A stretch of DNA of 50,769 nt from Rhodosalinus sediminis (GCF_003385555.1 NZ_QOHR01000021.1:1-50769), one strand, 5' to 3'; positions 7,449 through 16,056 are shown, numbered from the stretch's first letter. The notes: generated from the letters alone by a model not told the origin. Numbers and translations are program-made.

Positions 7449-10400
7449 TCAGGACGCGCCGGCCAGCAGCGCCGCGTTGCCGCCGGCGGCGGTGGTGTCC
7501 ACGCAGACGTGGCGCTCGGTCAGGACATGCGCCGGATCGGGCCGGCCGGTCACCAGCGGCAGGAGCGGCCCCGCGCGCGCGGCGAGCGCGCGGTCGAGCG
7601 CGCGCGCGGTCTCCGCGTCGCCCCACCAGAGCACGACCGAGAGCCCCTCGAGCCGCGTGAGCGCCTGCGGCGCGACGCCGCCCGCGGCCTCGACCGCGAC
7701 GCCGCCCAGCGCGCGCACCGCCTCGGCCTGCGCGGCGGCAGCCTCCACGCCGGGGCCGAGGCAGAGCGCCGGGGGCCGGGGCAGCGTCGAGAGGCGGTTC
7801 GATTCGCCCGTAGGGCCGGGCAGCGTTTCGGTGCGGCGCGGCGGATCGGCGGGCGCGGCCTCGGCCAGCCGGCGGGCGAGCGTCGCCGTGTCCTCCGAGC
7901 CGTCCCATGGCGTCCCGGCCATGGGCGCCTCGGCCCGCGTGAAGCGCGGCAGGTAATGCGGCCCGCCGGCCTTCGGCCCGGTGCCCGAGAGCCCCTCGCC
8001 GCCGAAGGGCTGGCTGCCGACGATGGCGCCGATCTGGTTGCGGTTGACGTAGATGTTGCCGGCGCGGACCCGGTCGGCGACGTGCTGCACCCGGTCGTCG
8101 ATCCGCGTCTGCAGCCCGAAGGTCAGCCCGTAGCCCGTGCCGTTGATCGCCTCCACGACCCGGTCGAGGTCCTCGGCGCGGTAGGTGGCGAGGTGGAGGA
8201 CGGGGCCGAAGACCTCGCGCTCCAGCGCGCCGATGCCCTCCACGCGGATCAGCGCGGGACCGACGAAGGTGCCGCCCCCGGGCGCCTCGAGCTGGTGGAT
8301 CACCCGGCCCTCGGCGCGCGCCGCGTCGATGTAGCCTGTGATCTCGCGCTGCGCCTGCGAGTCGATCACCGGGCTCACATCGGTCGAGAGGTCCCACGGA
8401 TCACCGAGGCGCAGCGCGTCCATCGCGCCGGTCAGCATCTCGGTGAAGCTCTCGGCCACGTCCTCCTGAACGTAAAGACAGCGCAGCGCCGAACACCGCT
8501 GCCCCGCGGACTGGAAGGCGCTTTCGACGATGGCCTGCACCGCCTGCTCGGGGAGCGCGGTGGAATCGACGATCATGGCGTTGAGCCCGCCCGTCTCGGC
8601 GATGAGCGGCGCGCCGGGGGCGAGATTGTCGGCCATGGCCGCGCGGATGCGCTGCGCGGTGTCGGTGCCGCCGGTGAAGGCCACGCCGTCCACGCGCGGG
8701 TCGGCGGTCAGCGCCGCGCCCACCTCTCCCGCGCCGGGCAGGAGTTGCAGCGCCGCGCGCGGCACGCCCGCCTCGTGGAAGAGGCGCACGGCGCGGTGCG
8801 CGATCAGCGGCGACTGTTCGGCCGGTTTCGCCAGCACCGCGTTGCCCGCCGCGAGCGCGGCGGCGACCTGTCCGGTGAAGATCACCAGCGGGAAGTTCCA
8901 GGGCGAGATGCAGGCGAAGCGGCCCACCGGCGCGGCGTCGGGCGCGTGGGCGGCGTAGTAGCGCAGGAAGTCGGCGGCCTCGCGCAACTCGGCGACCGAA
9001 TCGCCCACCATCTTGCCCGCCTCGCGGGCGCAGAGGGCGAAGAGCTCGCCGTAGTGTTCTTCATAAAGGTCCGCGACCTGGCGCAGCACCTCCGCCCGCT
9101 CCGCCACCGGCGCGTCCCAGACGCGGGCCGCGTCGAGCGCGGCGTTCACGTCCCCGTCGCTCGCCCAGGCGACGCGGCCCACCAGATCGCCCGGGTCGGC
9201 GGGGTTGCGCATCTCCTGCGCGGGGGCGGGCCGCGCCTCGGCGGCGAGCAGCGGCCCCGCCTCCCAGACGTGCGCGCGCCACGGGTCGCGCGCGCGGTCC
9301 ATCGCGGCGAGCGTCGGCGGATGCGCGAGGTCGAAGCCCATCGAGTTCACGCGCTCCGGCAGGAAAAGCTCCGGCCCCGTGGGGATGCGCGGGCGCTCTT
9401 CGGCCAGCGCGTCGAAGGGGTCCTTCGCTACATCCTCGGGCGGCACCTCCTCGTCCACGATCTGGTTGACGAAGCTGGAGTTGGCGCCGTTCTCCAGAAG
9501 CCGCCGCACCAGATAGGCCAAGAGGTCGCGGTGCGCGCCGACGGGGGCGTAGATGCGGCAGCGGGTGCCCTCGCGGGCCCGCACCAATTCGTGCAGCGTC
9601 TCGCCCATGCCGTGCAGGCGCTGGAACTCGAAGGCGTCGCGGTCCTCGCCCATGTCGAGGATCGCCGCGACCGTATGCGCGTTGTGCGTGGCGAACTGCG
9701 GATAGAGCCGGTCGGTCATCCCGAGGAGCTTGCGCGCGCAGGCGAGGTAGGAGACGTCCGTCGCCGGTTTCGCGGTGAAAACGGGGAAGCCCTCGAGCCC
9801 CTCGACCTGCGCGCGCTTGATCTCGGTGTCCCAATAGGCGCCCTTCACCAGCCGCACCATGAAGCGGCGATCCAGCCGCTCGGCCAGGTCGTGCAGCCAG
9901 TCGATCACCGGGCCGGCGCGCTGGCCGTAGGCCTGCACCACGACGCCGAAGCCGTCCCAGCCGGCGAGCGCGTCGTCGGCGAGCACCCGCTCCATCACGT
10001 CGAGCGAGAGCGACAGGCGGTCCGCCTCCTCCGCGTCCACGTTCAGCCCGATGCCCGCCGCCTTCGCCCGCTGCGCGAGCGACAGGAGGCGCAGCGCGAC
10101 CTCCTCCATCACGCGGGCGCGCTGCGCCTCTTCGTAGCGCGGCGAGAGGGCGGAGAGCTTGACCGAGATGCCGGGGTTGTCGCGGATGTCGCCCGACGTG
10201 GCCGCCGTGCCGATCGCGTCGATCGCCTGCGCGTAGGCGTCGAAGTAGCGCCGCGCGTCCGCGTCGGTGCGCGCGGCCTCGCCCAGCATGTCGTAGGAAT
10301 AGCTGTAGCCCTTCGCCTCCTGCGCGGAGGCGCGTTTCATCGCGCTTTCGATGCACTCGCCGAGGACGAACTGCCGCCCCATCTCGCGCATGGCGCGCCC

Positions 10401-10883
10401 CACCGCGGTGCGGATCACCGGCTCGCCCAGCCGCCTGACCGCGCCGCGCAGGGCGGCGACCGGTCCCGGCGCCCGGTCCTCGCGCAGGACGCGCCCCGTC
10501 AGCATCAGCCCCCATGTGGAGGCGTTGACCAGCGGCGAGGTGGACTGCCCCATGTGCCGGCCCCAGTCCGAGGGCGCGATCTTGTCCTCGATGAGGGCGT
10601 CGATCGTCTCGGCGTCCGGCACGCGCAGAAGCGCCTCGGCGAGGCACATGAGCGCGACGCCCTCGTCGGTCGAGAGGCCGTATTCGGCGAGAAAGACCTC
10701 CATCAGCCCGGGCCGCGTGGTGGCGCGGATATCGCGGACGAGCGCCGCCGCGGCGGCGGAGATGCGCGCGCGATCCTCGGTCGAAAGCGCGGCCTCGCGC
10801 ACGACGCGCGCCAGCACCTCCTCCTCGTCGGCGTAGGTCGCCGCGTCGACGGCGGCGCGCAGGTCACGGGTGTCGCGGGGCAT
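7449..10883 (-). CDS. putA: Bifunctional proline dehydrogenase / L-glutamate gamma-semialdehyde dehydrogenase
   Basis: A 1144-residue PutA converting proline to glutamate in two steps, using FAD and NAD+. The start at 10883 (MPRDTRDLR) has an excellent AGGGAGGTG ribosome site. The N-terminal arm is at about 1-140, and the FAD-binding beta/alpha barrel at about 150-470, with RLVKGAYWDTE near 344. The aldehyde dehydrogenase domain at about 540-1000 has ETGGLNAMIV (Glu near 761) and GQRCSALR (Cys near 797). The C-terminal domain ends with the familiar HVCVDTTAAGGN motif. It has no N-terminal ribbon-helix-helix DNA-binding domain, so it cannot autoregulate as in enterobacteria. The divergent Lrp-type gene presumably controls it. 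Confidence 0.98.
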   Translation of the reverse strand: MPRDTRDLRAAVDAATYADEEEVLARVVREAALSTEDRARISAAAAALVRDIRATTRPGLMEVFLAEYGLSTDEGVALMCLAEALLRVPDAETIDALIEDKIAPSDWGRHMGQSTSPLVNASTWGLMLTGRVLREDRAPGPVAALRGAVRRLGEPVIRTAVGRAMREMGRQFVLGECIESAMKRASAQEAKGYSYSYDMLGEAARTDADARRYFDAYAQAIDAIGTAATSGDIRDNPGISVKLSALSPRYEEAQRARVMEEVALRLLSLAQRAKAAGIGLNVDAEEADRLSLSLDVMERVLADDALAGWDGFGVVVQAYGQRAGPVIDWLHDLAERLDRRFMVRLVKGAYWDTEIKRAQVEGLEGFPVFTAKPATDVSYLACARKLLGMTDRLYPQFATHNAHTVAAILDMGEDRDAFEFQRLHGMGETLHELVRAREGTRCRIYAPVGAHRDLLAYLVRRLLENGANSSFVNQIVDEEVPPEDVAKDPFDALAEERPRIPTGPELFLPERVNSMGFDLAHPPTLAAMDRARDPWRAHVWEAGPLLAAEARPAPAQEMRNPADPGDLVGRVAWASDGDVNAALDAARVWDAPVAERAEVLRQVADLYEEHYGELFALCAREAGKMVGDSVAELREAADFLRYYAAHAPDAAPVGRFACISPWNFPLVIFTGQVAAALAAGNAVLAKPAEQSPLIAHRAVRLFHEAGVPRAALQLLPGAGEVGAALTADPRVDGVAFTGGTDTAQRIRAAMADNLAPGAPLIAETGGLNAMIVDSTALPEQAVQAIVESAFQSAGQRCSALRCLYVQEDVAESFTEMLTGAMDALRLGDPWDLSTDVSPVIDSQAQREITGYIDAARAEGRVIHQLEAPGGGTFVGPALIRVEGIGALEREVFGPVLHLATYRAEDLDRVVEAINGTGYGLTFGLQTRIDDRVQHVADRVRAGNIYVNRNQIGAIVGSQPFGGEGLSGTGPKAGGPHYLPRFTRAEAPMAGTPWDGSEDTATLARRLAEAAPADPPRRTETLPGPTGESNRLSTLPRPPALCLGPGVEAAAAQAEAVRALGGVAVEAAGGVAPQALTRLEGLSVVLWWGDAETARALDRALAARAGPLLPLVTGRPDPAHVLTERHVCVDTTAAGGNAALLAGAS

Positions 10884-10896
10884 GGGGCACCTCCCT

Positions 10897-10917
10897 TGAT
10901 ATATGGCGAGTGTATCA
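10897..10917. promoter_or_regulatory. TGATA-N11-TATCA dyad in the putA/regulator intergenic region
   Basis: The only AT-rich patch of the 102-base divergent intergenic region contains TGATA at 10897-10901 and TATCA at 10913-10917, centred at 10907. It lies about 14 bases upstream of the putA start codon. The size is compatible with an Lrp/AsnC operator, which would let the adjacent regulator act on putA. This assignment is inference. Confidence 0.4.
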
Positions 10918-10985
10918 TCGTGACGGAAGGCGAATCGCCCGATAAGCTGCGCAGGGCAGGCCATCGGGACGGAAATGGGGGCAAT

Positions 10986-11489
10986 ATGCAGGACGATCGA
11001 CCGGAGGGCGGCGTCGCCGCCCTCGACCGCTTCGACCGGGCGATTCTGGACGAACTCGCCCGCGACGGCCGGGTGAGCGTCACCGAGCTCGCCCGCCGCG
11101 TCGGGCTGTCGAAATCGCCGGTGCAGGCCCGCCTCCGCCGGCTGGAAGAGGCCGGCGTGATCCGCGGCTACCGGGCGATCCTCGATCCGATCCGCCTCGG
11201 CCGCGAGCATGTCGCCTTCGTCGAGGTGAAGCTCGCCGACACGCGCGAGGCGGCGCTCTCGGCCTTCAACGCCGGCGTGGCCGCGATCCCCGAGATCGAG
11301 GAGGCGCATCTGATCGCCGGCAGCTTCGACTACCTGCTGAAGGTGCGCACGCCCGACATGCGCGCCTATCGCGCCGTGCTGGCCGAGCGCATCTCGACCC
11401 TGCCGCATGTCGCGCATACTTCGACCTACGTCGCCATGCAGGCGGTCAAGGAGAGCGGCCCGGTGGACGCCGGCGGACAGGAGGCTTGA
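10986..11489 (+). CDS. putR: Lrp/AsnC family transcriptional regulator, probable proline-responsive activator of putA
   Basis: A 167-residue Lrp/AsnC protein. The start MQDDRPEGG at 10986 is preceded by a G-rich ribosome site. Residues 15-65 form the winged helix-turn-helix (FDRAILDELARDGR, then VGLSKSPVQARLRRLEE). Residues 80-155 form the RAM/ligand-binding domain with AGSFDYLLKV. It is divergent from putA with 102 bases between starts. That arrangement matches the Rhodobacter/Agrobacterium putR-putA pair, in which PutR activates putA when proline is present. The very long open frame running upstream on this strand is antisense to putA and is not coding. Confidence 0.9.
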   Translation: MQDDRPEGGVAALDRFDRAILDELARDGRVSVTELARRVGLSKSPVQARLRRLEEAGVIRGYRAILDPIRLGREHVAFVEVKLADTREAALSAFNAGVAAIPEIEEAHLIAGSFDYLLKVRTPDMRAYRAVLAERISTLPHVAHTSTYVAMQAVKESGPVDAGGQEA

Positions 11490-11520
11490 TCGCCGCCCCC
11501 TCCGCGCGGAGGATGGGGTC

Positions 11521-12048
11521 ATGCGCGTGATCCTGCCCCTCCTCCTCGCCGCCGGCCCGGCGCTGGCCGACTGCCCGCCGCCGCCCGATCATTCCGTGGC
11601 GCTCTCGGACCTCTATGACCGGATGCAGGCCGCGCCCGACCCGGCCACCGCGCAGCCGCTCAACGACCGCGCCTGGGAGCTTTACACCGACGCGCCGGAC
11701 GAGGCGGCGCAGGCGGTGCTGACGCGCGGCATGCGCATGCGCGAAAGCTGGGACCTGCTCGGCGCGCGGCAGGCCTTCGACCGGCTGATCGACTATTGCC
11801 CCGACTGGGCCGAGGGCTGGAACCAGCGCGCCTTCGTCCACTACCTGAATCAGGACTTCACGGCGGCGCTCGACGACCTGAACACGGCGCTGGAGCGGTC
11901 GCCGCGCCACCTCGGCGCGCTTTCGGGCAAGGCGCTGACGCTCACCGCGCTCGGCCGCGAGGCCGAGGCGCAGGAGGTTCTCCGCGCCGCCCTCGCGCTC
12001 AACCCGTGGCTGCCCGAGCGGAGCCTTCTGAAGGGCGAGGAGCTCTGA
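11521..12048 (+). CDS. Secreted tetratricopeptide-repeat protein
   Basis: A 175-residue protein. The start at 11521 has a GGAGG site 6 bases upstream and gives a short signal peptide (MRVILPLLLAAGPALA). At least three TPR-like helices are visible: WDLLGARQAFDRLIDYCPDWAEGWNQRA, a DFTAALDDLNTALERSPRHLGAL repeat, and REAEAQEVLRAALALNPWLPE. A typical TPR positional pattern of Ala/Leu/Pro is kept. It is likely a periplasmic scaffold with no catalytic motif. It follows the Lrp gene by 31 bases, but a functional link is not evident. Confidence 0.85.
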   Translation: MRVILPLLLAAGPALADCPPPPDHSVALSDLYDRMQAAPDPATAQPLNDRAWELYTDAPDEAAQAVLTRGMRMRESWDLLGARQAFDRLIDYCPDWAEGWNQRAFVHYLNQDFTAALDDLNTALERSPRHLGALSGKALTLTALGREAEAQEVLRAALALNPWLPERSLLKGEEL

Positions 12049-12168
12049 GCGCCCCGCAGCGTGACGCGAAGGCGCAGACCCCGCGCGTTTCGCCCGGGAC
12101 ACGCATTGGCTCCGGCGTCGCGCCGGGATATGACGAGGCGCGGGCCGGGAACGGCCCGCCGGCGCCGT

Positions 12169-12255
12169 GCGGGCGTGGTGGAACGGTAGACACAAGCGAC
12201 TTAAAATCGCTAGGGCGCATCGCCCGTGCGGGTTCGAGTCCCGCCGCCCGCACCA
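12169..12255 (+). tRNA. tRNA-Leu (anticodon TAA)
   Basis: An 87-base class II tRNA with encoded CCA. The acceptor stem GCGGGCG pairs with CGCCCGC, the anticodon loop is CTTAAAA giving anticodon TAA, and a long variable arm (GGGCGCATCGCCC) follows. The T arm contains GGTTCGAGTCC. It reads the rare TTA/TTG codons of this GC-rich genome. The dioxygenase/methyltransferase operon begins 160 bases downstream. Confidence 0.97.
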
Positions 12256-12415
12256 TCCCGGCCGGCTGTCGCGCCGCACGTCCAGGACCCGCCGCCCGGC
12301 CCCGTCCTATGCCCTCGTTCATCGCGTCGGCGCGCCACGATGCGGGAACCCGATCCGGCGCGCCTTGCCCTGCGCATCGGCGGCGTTAAATCTTTCACGG
12401 ACAGAGGAGACGCGC

Positions 12416-13435
12416 ATGCAGGACGCAGCACCCGACGCCGGGACCCCGGACACCGACGTCAGCCAGCCGTGGGACAAGGACAACCAGGCCTGGTGGGACT
12501 GGTACGTGAGCCTCGCCGATAACGACGCCGAGATCACCGAGTTCGAGGCGGCGCCGCCCCTGCCGGACGTGCCGCTTCCCTCCGACGAGGCGGTGATCGC
12601 CGAACTGGCCGAGCCCTATCCCCTGAGCGAGGCGGACGTCGCCTTCTTTCAGGAAAACGGCTTCATCAAGCTCAAGGGCGTCTTTTCGCCCGGCGCCGTT
12701 CTGAAGCTCCGCGCCGAGCTCGTGCGCCTTCTGGAGGAAGAGTTCGGCGCCGACATCGACGGCGGGGTGCAGGATCGTTTCCTCAGCCTCGAGATGGTCT
12801 GGCCCGACAACCCGCTGCTGCGGGCCTACGTGCTCTCGCCGCGCGTGGCGAAGATCTGCGCCGATCTCCTGCGCGTCCCGGCGGTGCGTCTCTACCACGA
12901 CAACGTCCTCTCGAAGGAGCCGGGCTGCGGGCGCACGCCGTGGCACTTCGACGATCACCACTTCCCGCTCGACACGCACGACGTCGTCACCGCATGGGCA
13001 CCGGCGCAGGCGATCCCGCTCGCGATGGGGCCGCTGGCCTTCGCGCATCCGATCGACGTCTGGAAGTTGGTCGACGCCGTCGCCTTCGAGAAATCGGGCA
13101 CCAACTACGACCGCGGCGTGGCCGAGACCTTCGCGCGCCACGACGTCGCCGTGGACGAGACGCCCTTCGAGATCGGCGAGGTGAGCTTTCACCACAACCT
13201 CAACTTCCACACCGCCGCGCGCAACCGGACGGACCGCTCGCGCGTCGTGCTGGCCAACACCTATTACGCCGACGGCGCACGGATCGTGGACGCGCCCACC
13301 ATGGTCTCGGGCGACTGGCAGAAGTTCATGCCGGGCGTCGGGCCGGGCGACGTCGCGGCGAGCCCGCTTAACCCGGTCTGCTGGCCCGTGACCGCGCCCG
13401 CCGGCGGGCCGGTGGGCAGGCCGCGCGATGAGTGA
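12416..13435 (+). CDS. Phytanoyl-CoA dioxygenase (PhyH) family Fe(II)/2-oxoglutarate oxygenase
   Basis: A 339-residue non-heme iron oxygenase. The start at 12416 follows an AGAGGAG site. The facial triad is readable: the HxD motif in WHFDDHH (His177, Asp179) and the distal His265 in FHTAARNRTDRSR, with Arg276 as likely 2-oxoglutarate ligand. That matches the PhyH pattern of His, Asn, Ser/Thr and Arg. The first 60 residues form an acidic, Trp-rich extension (DNQAWWDWYVSLADN) that I do not recognise. The substrate is unknown. The stop overlaps the next start by 8 bases, so the oxygenase and the two methyltransferases are probably translated as one operon, suggesting a small molecule that is hydroxylated and methylated twice. 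Confidence 0.88.
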   Translation: MQDAAPDAGTPDTDVSQPWDKDNQAWWDWYVSLADNDAEITEFEAAPPLPDVPLPSDEAVIAELAEPYPLSEADVAFFQENGFIKLKGVFSPGAVLKLRAELVRLLEEEFGADIDGGVQDRFLSLEMVWPDNPLLRAYVLSPRVAKICADLLRVPAVRLYHDNVLSKEPGCGRTPWHFDDHHFPLDTHDVVTAWAPAQAIPLAMGPLAFAHPIDVWKLVDAVAFEKSGTNYDRGVAETFARHDVAVDETPFEIGEVSFHHNLNFHTAARNRTDRSRVVLANTYYADGARIVDAPTMVSGDWQKFMPGVGPGDVAASPLNPVCWPVTAPAGGPVGRPRDE

Positions 13436-14267
13436 TCTTCTGGCGCGCAGCTCCGCCCACTGGTCCGAGGCGGGGCGCGCGGGGATGGAGGCGTTCTACC
13501 GCCTCGCCACCGACGATTACCGCCACCTCGCTGAGGCCCGCAACTGGCGCGCGCTCTTCGAGGGCGCGCAGGCCCGCGCGGGGGCGCGGCCCTTGCGCCT
13601 GCTGGACGTGGCCTGCGGATCGGGCAAGTTCCCGGTCGCGCTGGCGCGCCACGCCGGGCTGGCGGAGGCGGACCTCCGCCCGGTCGAGACGTCGCTCCTC
13701 GACCCCTCGGCCTTCTCCATCGCCGAGGCGCGCGCCGCGCTCCCCGCGCCCTTCCGCGCCGTGGCCGAGCACGAGACCACGCTGCAGGACTTCGCCCCGC
13801 CGCCCGGGGGCTACGACATCGTCTGGGCGACGCATGCGCTCTACGCGATCCCCGAGGCCGAGCTTCCCGTCGCCATGGCGCGCTTCCGCGCCGCCATCGC
13901 CCCCGGCGGCACCGGGGTGATCGCGCACAGCGCGGCGGCCGGGCATTACATCGATTTCCACCGCCGCTTCCTCGCCGCCTTCGGTCCCGCGGGCGCGGCG
14001 CCCTATGTCCCGGCCGAGACGATCGCGGAGGCGCTCCGCGCGCAGGGCGCGGAGGTCGACGTGCGCGAGGTGCTCTACGACAGCGCGGCCGGCCCCGGGG
14101 ACACGGCGGCCGTCGAGGGCTACCTGCAGCGCTGCGTCTTCGACACGCGGGTGCGCCTTTCCGAGATGGAGGACACCGCGCCGCTCGCCGACTACCTCGC
14201 CGCGTGCCGCCGGCCGGAGGGCTGGCGGTTTCCGCAGCGCGTCTGGCTGATGACCGTGAGCGGCTGA
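13428..14267 (+). CDS. Class I SAM-dependent methyltransferase 1 of the dioxygenase operon
   Basis: A 279-residue Rossmann-fold methyltransferase. Motif I is LLDVACGSGKFPVALA at about residues 59-74, and the acidic loop at the end of strand 2 lies in PVETSLLDPSAF. Motif IV is YDIVWATHALYAI and post-motif region APGGTGVIAHS. The N-terminal WSEAGRAGMEAFYRLATDDY stretch resembles substrate-binding N-termini of small-molecule N/O-methyltransferases. The target is unknown. The start overlaps the dioxygenase stop by 8 bases. It is not closely similar to the second methyltransferase downstream, so the pair is not a recent duplication. Confidence 0.87.
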   Translation: MSDLLARSSAHWSEAGRAGMEAFYRLATDDYRHLAEARNWRALFEGAQARAGARPLRLLDVACGSGKFPVALARHAGLAEADLRPVETSLLDPSAFSIAEARAALPAPFRAVAEHETTLQDFAPPPGGYDIVWATHALYAIPEAELPVAMARFRAAIAPGGTGVIAHSAAAGHYIDFHRRFLAAFGPAGAAPYVPAETIAEALRAQGAEVDVREVLYDSAAGPGDTAAVEGYLQRCVFDTRVRLSEMEDTAPLADYLAACRRPEGWRFPQRVWLMTVSG

Positions 14268-14295
14268 GCCGCTCCGCCCCTTCGAAAGGCCCGAG

Positions 14296-15189
14296 ATGAC
14301 CGATGCGCCCCTGCGCACCGACTGGACCGACACGCTCGCGCGCGGCGCGGCCCCCGCGCCGGACGCCCTGCGCGCGCATCTGCGCCGGATCCACCACGAC
14401 CACGCCGGTTTCACCGAGAGCTGCGCGATGCGCTGCCGCGACGCGGAGGGGCGCACGAGCTACGCCTGGCTCGCCGAGGCGGTGGACCCGGAGCGCCACG
14501 GGGTGGTGCTGGACCTCGCCTGCGGGTCCGGTCCGCTGTTGCAGCTCTGCCACGCCACGCTGCCGGGCGCCCTGCGGCTCGTCGGGGTGGACATGTCGCC
14601 CGACGAGCTCGCCCTCGCCCGCGCGCGGCTGCCGGAGGGGCGCGCCCGGCTGATCGAGGCGCAGGCGCAGCGTCTCGACGCGCTCGCGGACGGGGCGGTG
14701 GACGTGGCGCTCTGTCACTGGGCGCTGACGCTGATGGACCCGGTGGCCCCGGTGCTGGAGGAAGTCGCGCGCGTCCTCGCCCCCGGCGGCCGCTTCGCTG
14801 CGCTGGTCGACGGTCCGATGGAGGCGGCGCCGGGCTACGCCGATGTCCACGACCTGATCTACGGCCACGTCCAGGCCGCCCTGCCGCGCTACGGCGCCGT
14901 CGATCTCGGCGATCCGCGCGTGCGTGGCACGGCCGACCTTGTGGCGCTGGCGCGCGCGGCCTTTCCCGGCGCCTCGGTCCGGGTCGAGACGGGCGTGGTC
15001 ACCATGTCCGCGCCCGCCGAAACGCTCGCGGAGGAGGCCGCCGGCTTCTTCTACGCCGCCTTCGTGCTCGCCCCCGAGGCGCGGGCGCGCATGCTCGCCG
15101 ACCTCGCCGCGCTTCTCGCGGGGATGGCCCCGGACGACCCGCCGCGCTTCGCGATGCCGGTCAACCGCCTCGTCGTCGACCTGGCCTGA
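14296..15189 (+). CDS. Class I SAM-dependent methyltransferase 2 of the dioxygenase operon
   Basis: A 297-residue methyltransferase of the Methyltransf_11/25 type. Motif I is VVLDLACGSGPLLQLC at about residues 68-83, motif II is LVGVDMSPDELALARARL, and motif IV is VDVALCHWALTLMDPV. The post-I block is EVARVLAPGGRFAALVDG. It begins 29 bases after the previous stop, with GAAAGG as ribosome site. The C-terminal 90 residues (SAPAETLAEEAAGFFYAAF) probably form a substrate lid. The substrate is unknown. It is the last gene of the operon; a GC-rich palindrome follows the stop. Confidence 0.87.
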   Translation: MTDAPLRTDWTDTLARGAAPAPDALRAHLRRIHHDHAGFTESCAMRCRDAEGRTSYAWLAEAVDPERHGVVLDLACGSGPLLQLCHATLPGALRLVGVDMSPDELALARARLPEGRARLIEAQAQRLDALADGAVDVALCHWALTLMDPVAPVLEEVARVLAPGGRFAALVDGPMEAAPGYADVHDLIYGHVQAALPRYGAVDLGDPRVRGTADLVALARAAFPGASVRVETGVVTMSAPAETLAEEAAGFFYAAFVLAPEARARMLADLAALLAGMAPDDPPRFAMPVNRLVVDLA

Positions 15190-15597
15190 GGGCCGCCGGC
15201 GGCGCGCCGGACGTTCTCGCGCCTGAGCGCGCCCCCAGGCCACTGCACGGCGCGCGCGCCGGTCCCTCCGCCTGCGGCGGGGACACGCGCTCTGATCCTC
15301 CGTAACCAGACGCCGCGCGGTCCTGCGGGGCGCCATCGCGCGGCCTCGCGCGGCTGGTTGGCCGCGCCGCGACGGGACGGACCGCCGCGGTCGGTCAGTC
15401 ATGCTTTTCCGATGCGCGGCTCCGGTTCGGAAAGATCATTAAACTATCGAAAAAAATTTAATTTCAACCACTTATTAGGTTGGCCCGCGCATCCTCTTCC
15501 CCGGGAGTGGGCGACGCTCGCAGCGGCGGCCGACAGACGCTGACACGCGGACTGCGCTGCCGCTCGGGCGACGCCCGAAGGGTGAGAGGAACGCGAT
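15190..15597. other. Intergenic region with AT-rich patch
   Basis: No gene is supported in these 408 bases. Just after the methyltransferase stop is the 12-base palindrome GCCGCCGGCGGC (15192-15203), without a T-run. Bases 15418-15480 form an isolated AT-rich island containing AAAAAAATTTAATTT and an AACC-N8-GGTT dyad. It probably holds the promoter of the secreted protein gene at 15598, about 120 bases downstream, leaving a long GC-rich leader. Confidence 0.4.
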
Positions 15598-16056
15598 ATG
15601 TCCGTCAGATCACTGGCCGCGCGCGCCGCGGCCTGCGCGCTCGCGGGCGCCCTGTGGTTCGTGCCGATCGACAGCCAGGCGCAAGGCACCGTCGTCGTCG
15701 TCCGCAACGACCGCGGCGGCCTGCTCGCCGAACGCATGCGGGAGGTCGCGCGCCTGCGGGCGCAGGATGCGCGCGTCGAGATCCGGGGGCGGGTCTGCCT
15801 GTCGAGCTGCACGATGTTTCTCGGCGTCGAGAACGTCTGCGTCGAGCCCGACGTCACCTTCGGCTTTCACGGCCCGACGAGTTACGGTCGCCCGCTGGCG
15901 CCCGAGCGGTTCGAGGCATGGTCCCGCATCATGGCCGCCCATTACCCGGACGAGCGCCTGCGCGACTGGTTTCTCGAGACCGGGCGCCACCGCATCCGGG
16001 GCTACTACCGCGTGAGCGGCGAACAGCTGATCCGGATGGGCATGCCGCGCTGCTGA
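15598..16056 (+). CDS. Secreted ClpP-fold-like protein, function unknown
   Basis: A 152-residue protein with a signal peptide of about 29 residues ending SQAQG. The mature part contains RVCLSSCTMFLGVENVCVEP followed by FGFHGPTSYG. The pattern of a beta strand, a Cys/Ser-rich turn where the ClpP nucleophile would be, and a later HG resembles the small periplasmic ClpP/crotonase-fold proteins of alphaproteobacteria (COG3904-like), in which the turn reads SACTL. Ser62-Ser63 and a downstream His are candidate catalytic residues, but whether it is an active protease is unknown. A GAGAGG site precedes the ATG. It stands alone, in front of the TRAP operon. Confidence 0.72.
   Translation: MSVRSLAARAAACALAGALWFVPIDSQAQGTVVVVRNDRGGLLAERMREVARLRAQDARVEIRGRVCLSSCTMFLGVENVCVEPDVTFGFHGPTSYGRPLAPERFEAWSRIMAAHYPDERLRDWFLETGRHRIRGYYRVSGEQLIRMGMPRC

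Noticed and set aside
7509-11489. A continuous plus-strand frame of about 1300 codons across putA
   Set aside because: It is antisense to putA, whose protein has complete motifs. The plus-strand translation is His/Arg/Gly/Ala-rich with no recognisable domain until the Lrp protein, which starts at 10986.
15192-15203. Palindrome after methyltransferase 2 as an intrinsic terminator
   Set aside because: It has no T-run and such short GC palindromes are frequent at this base composition.
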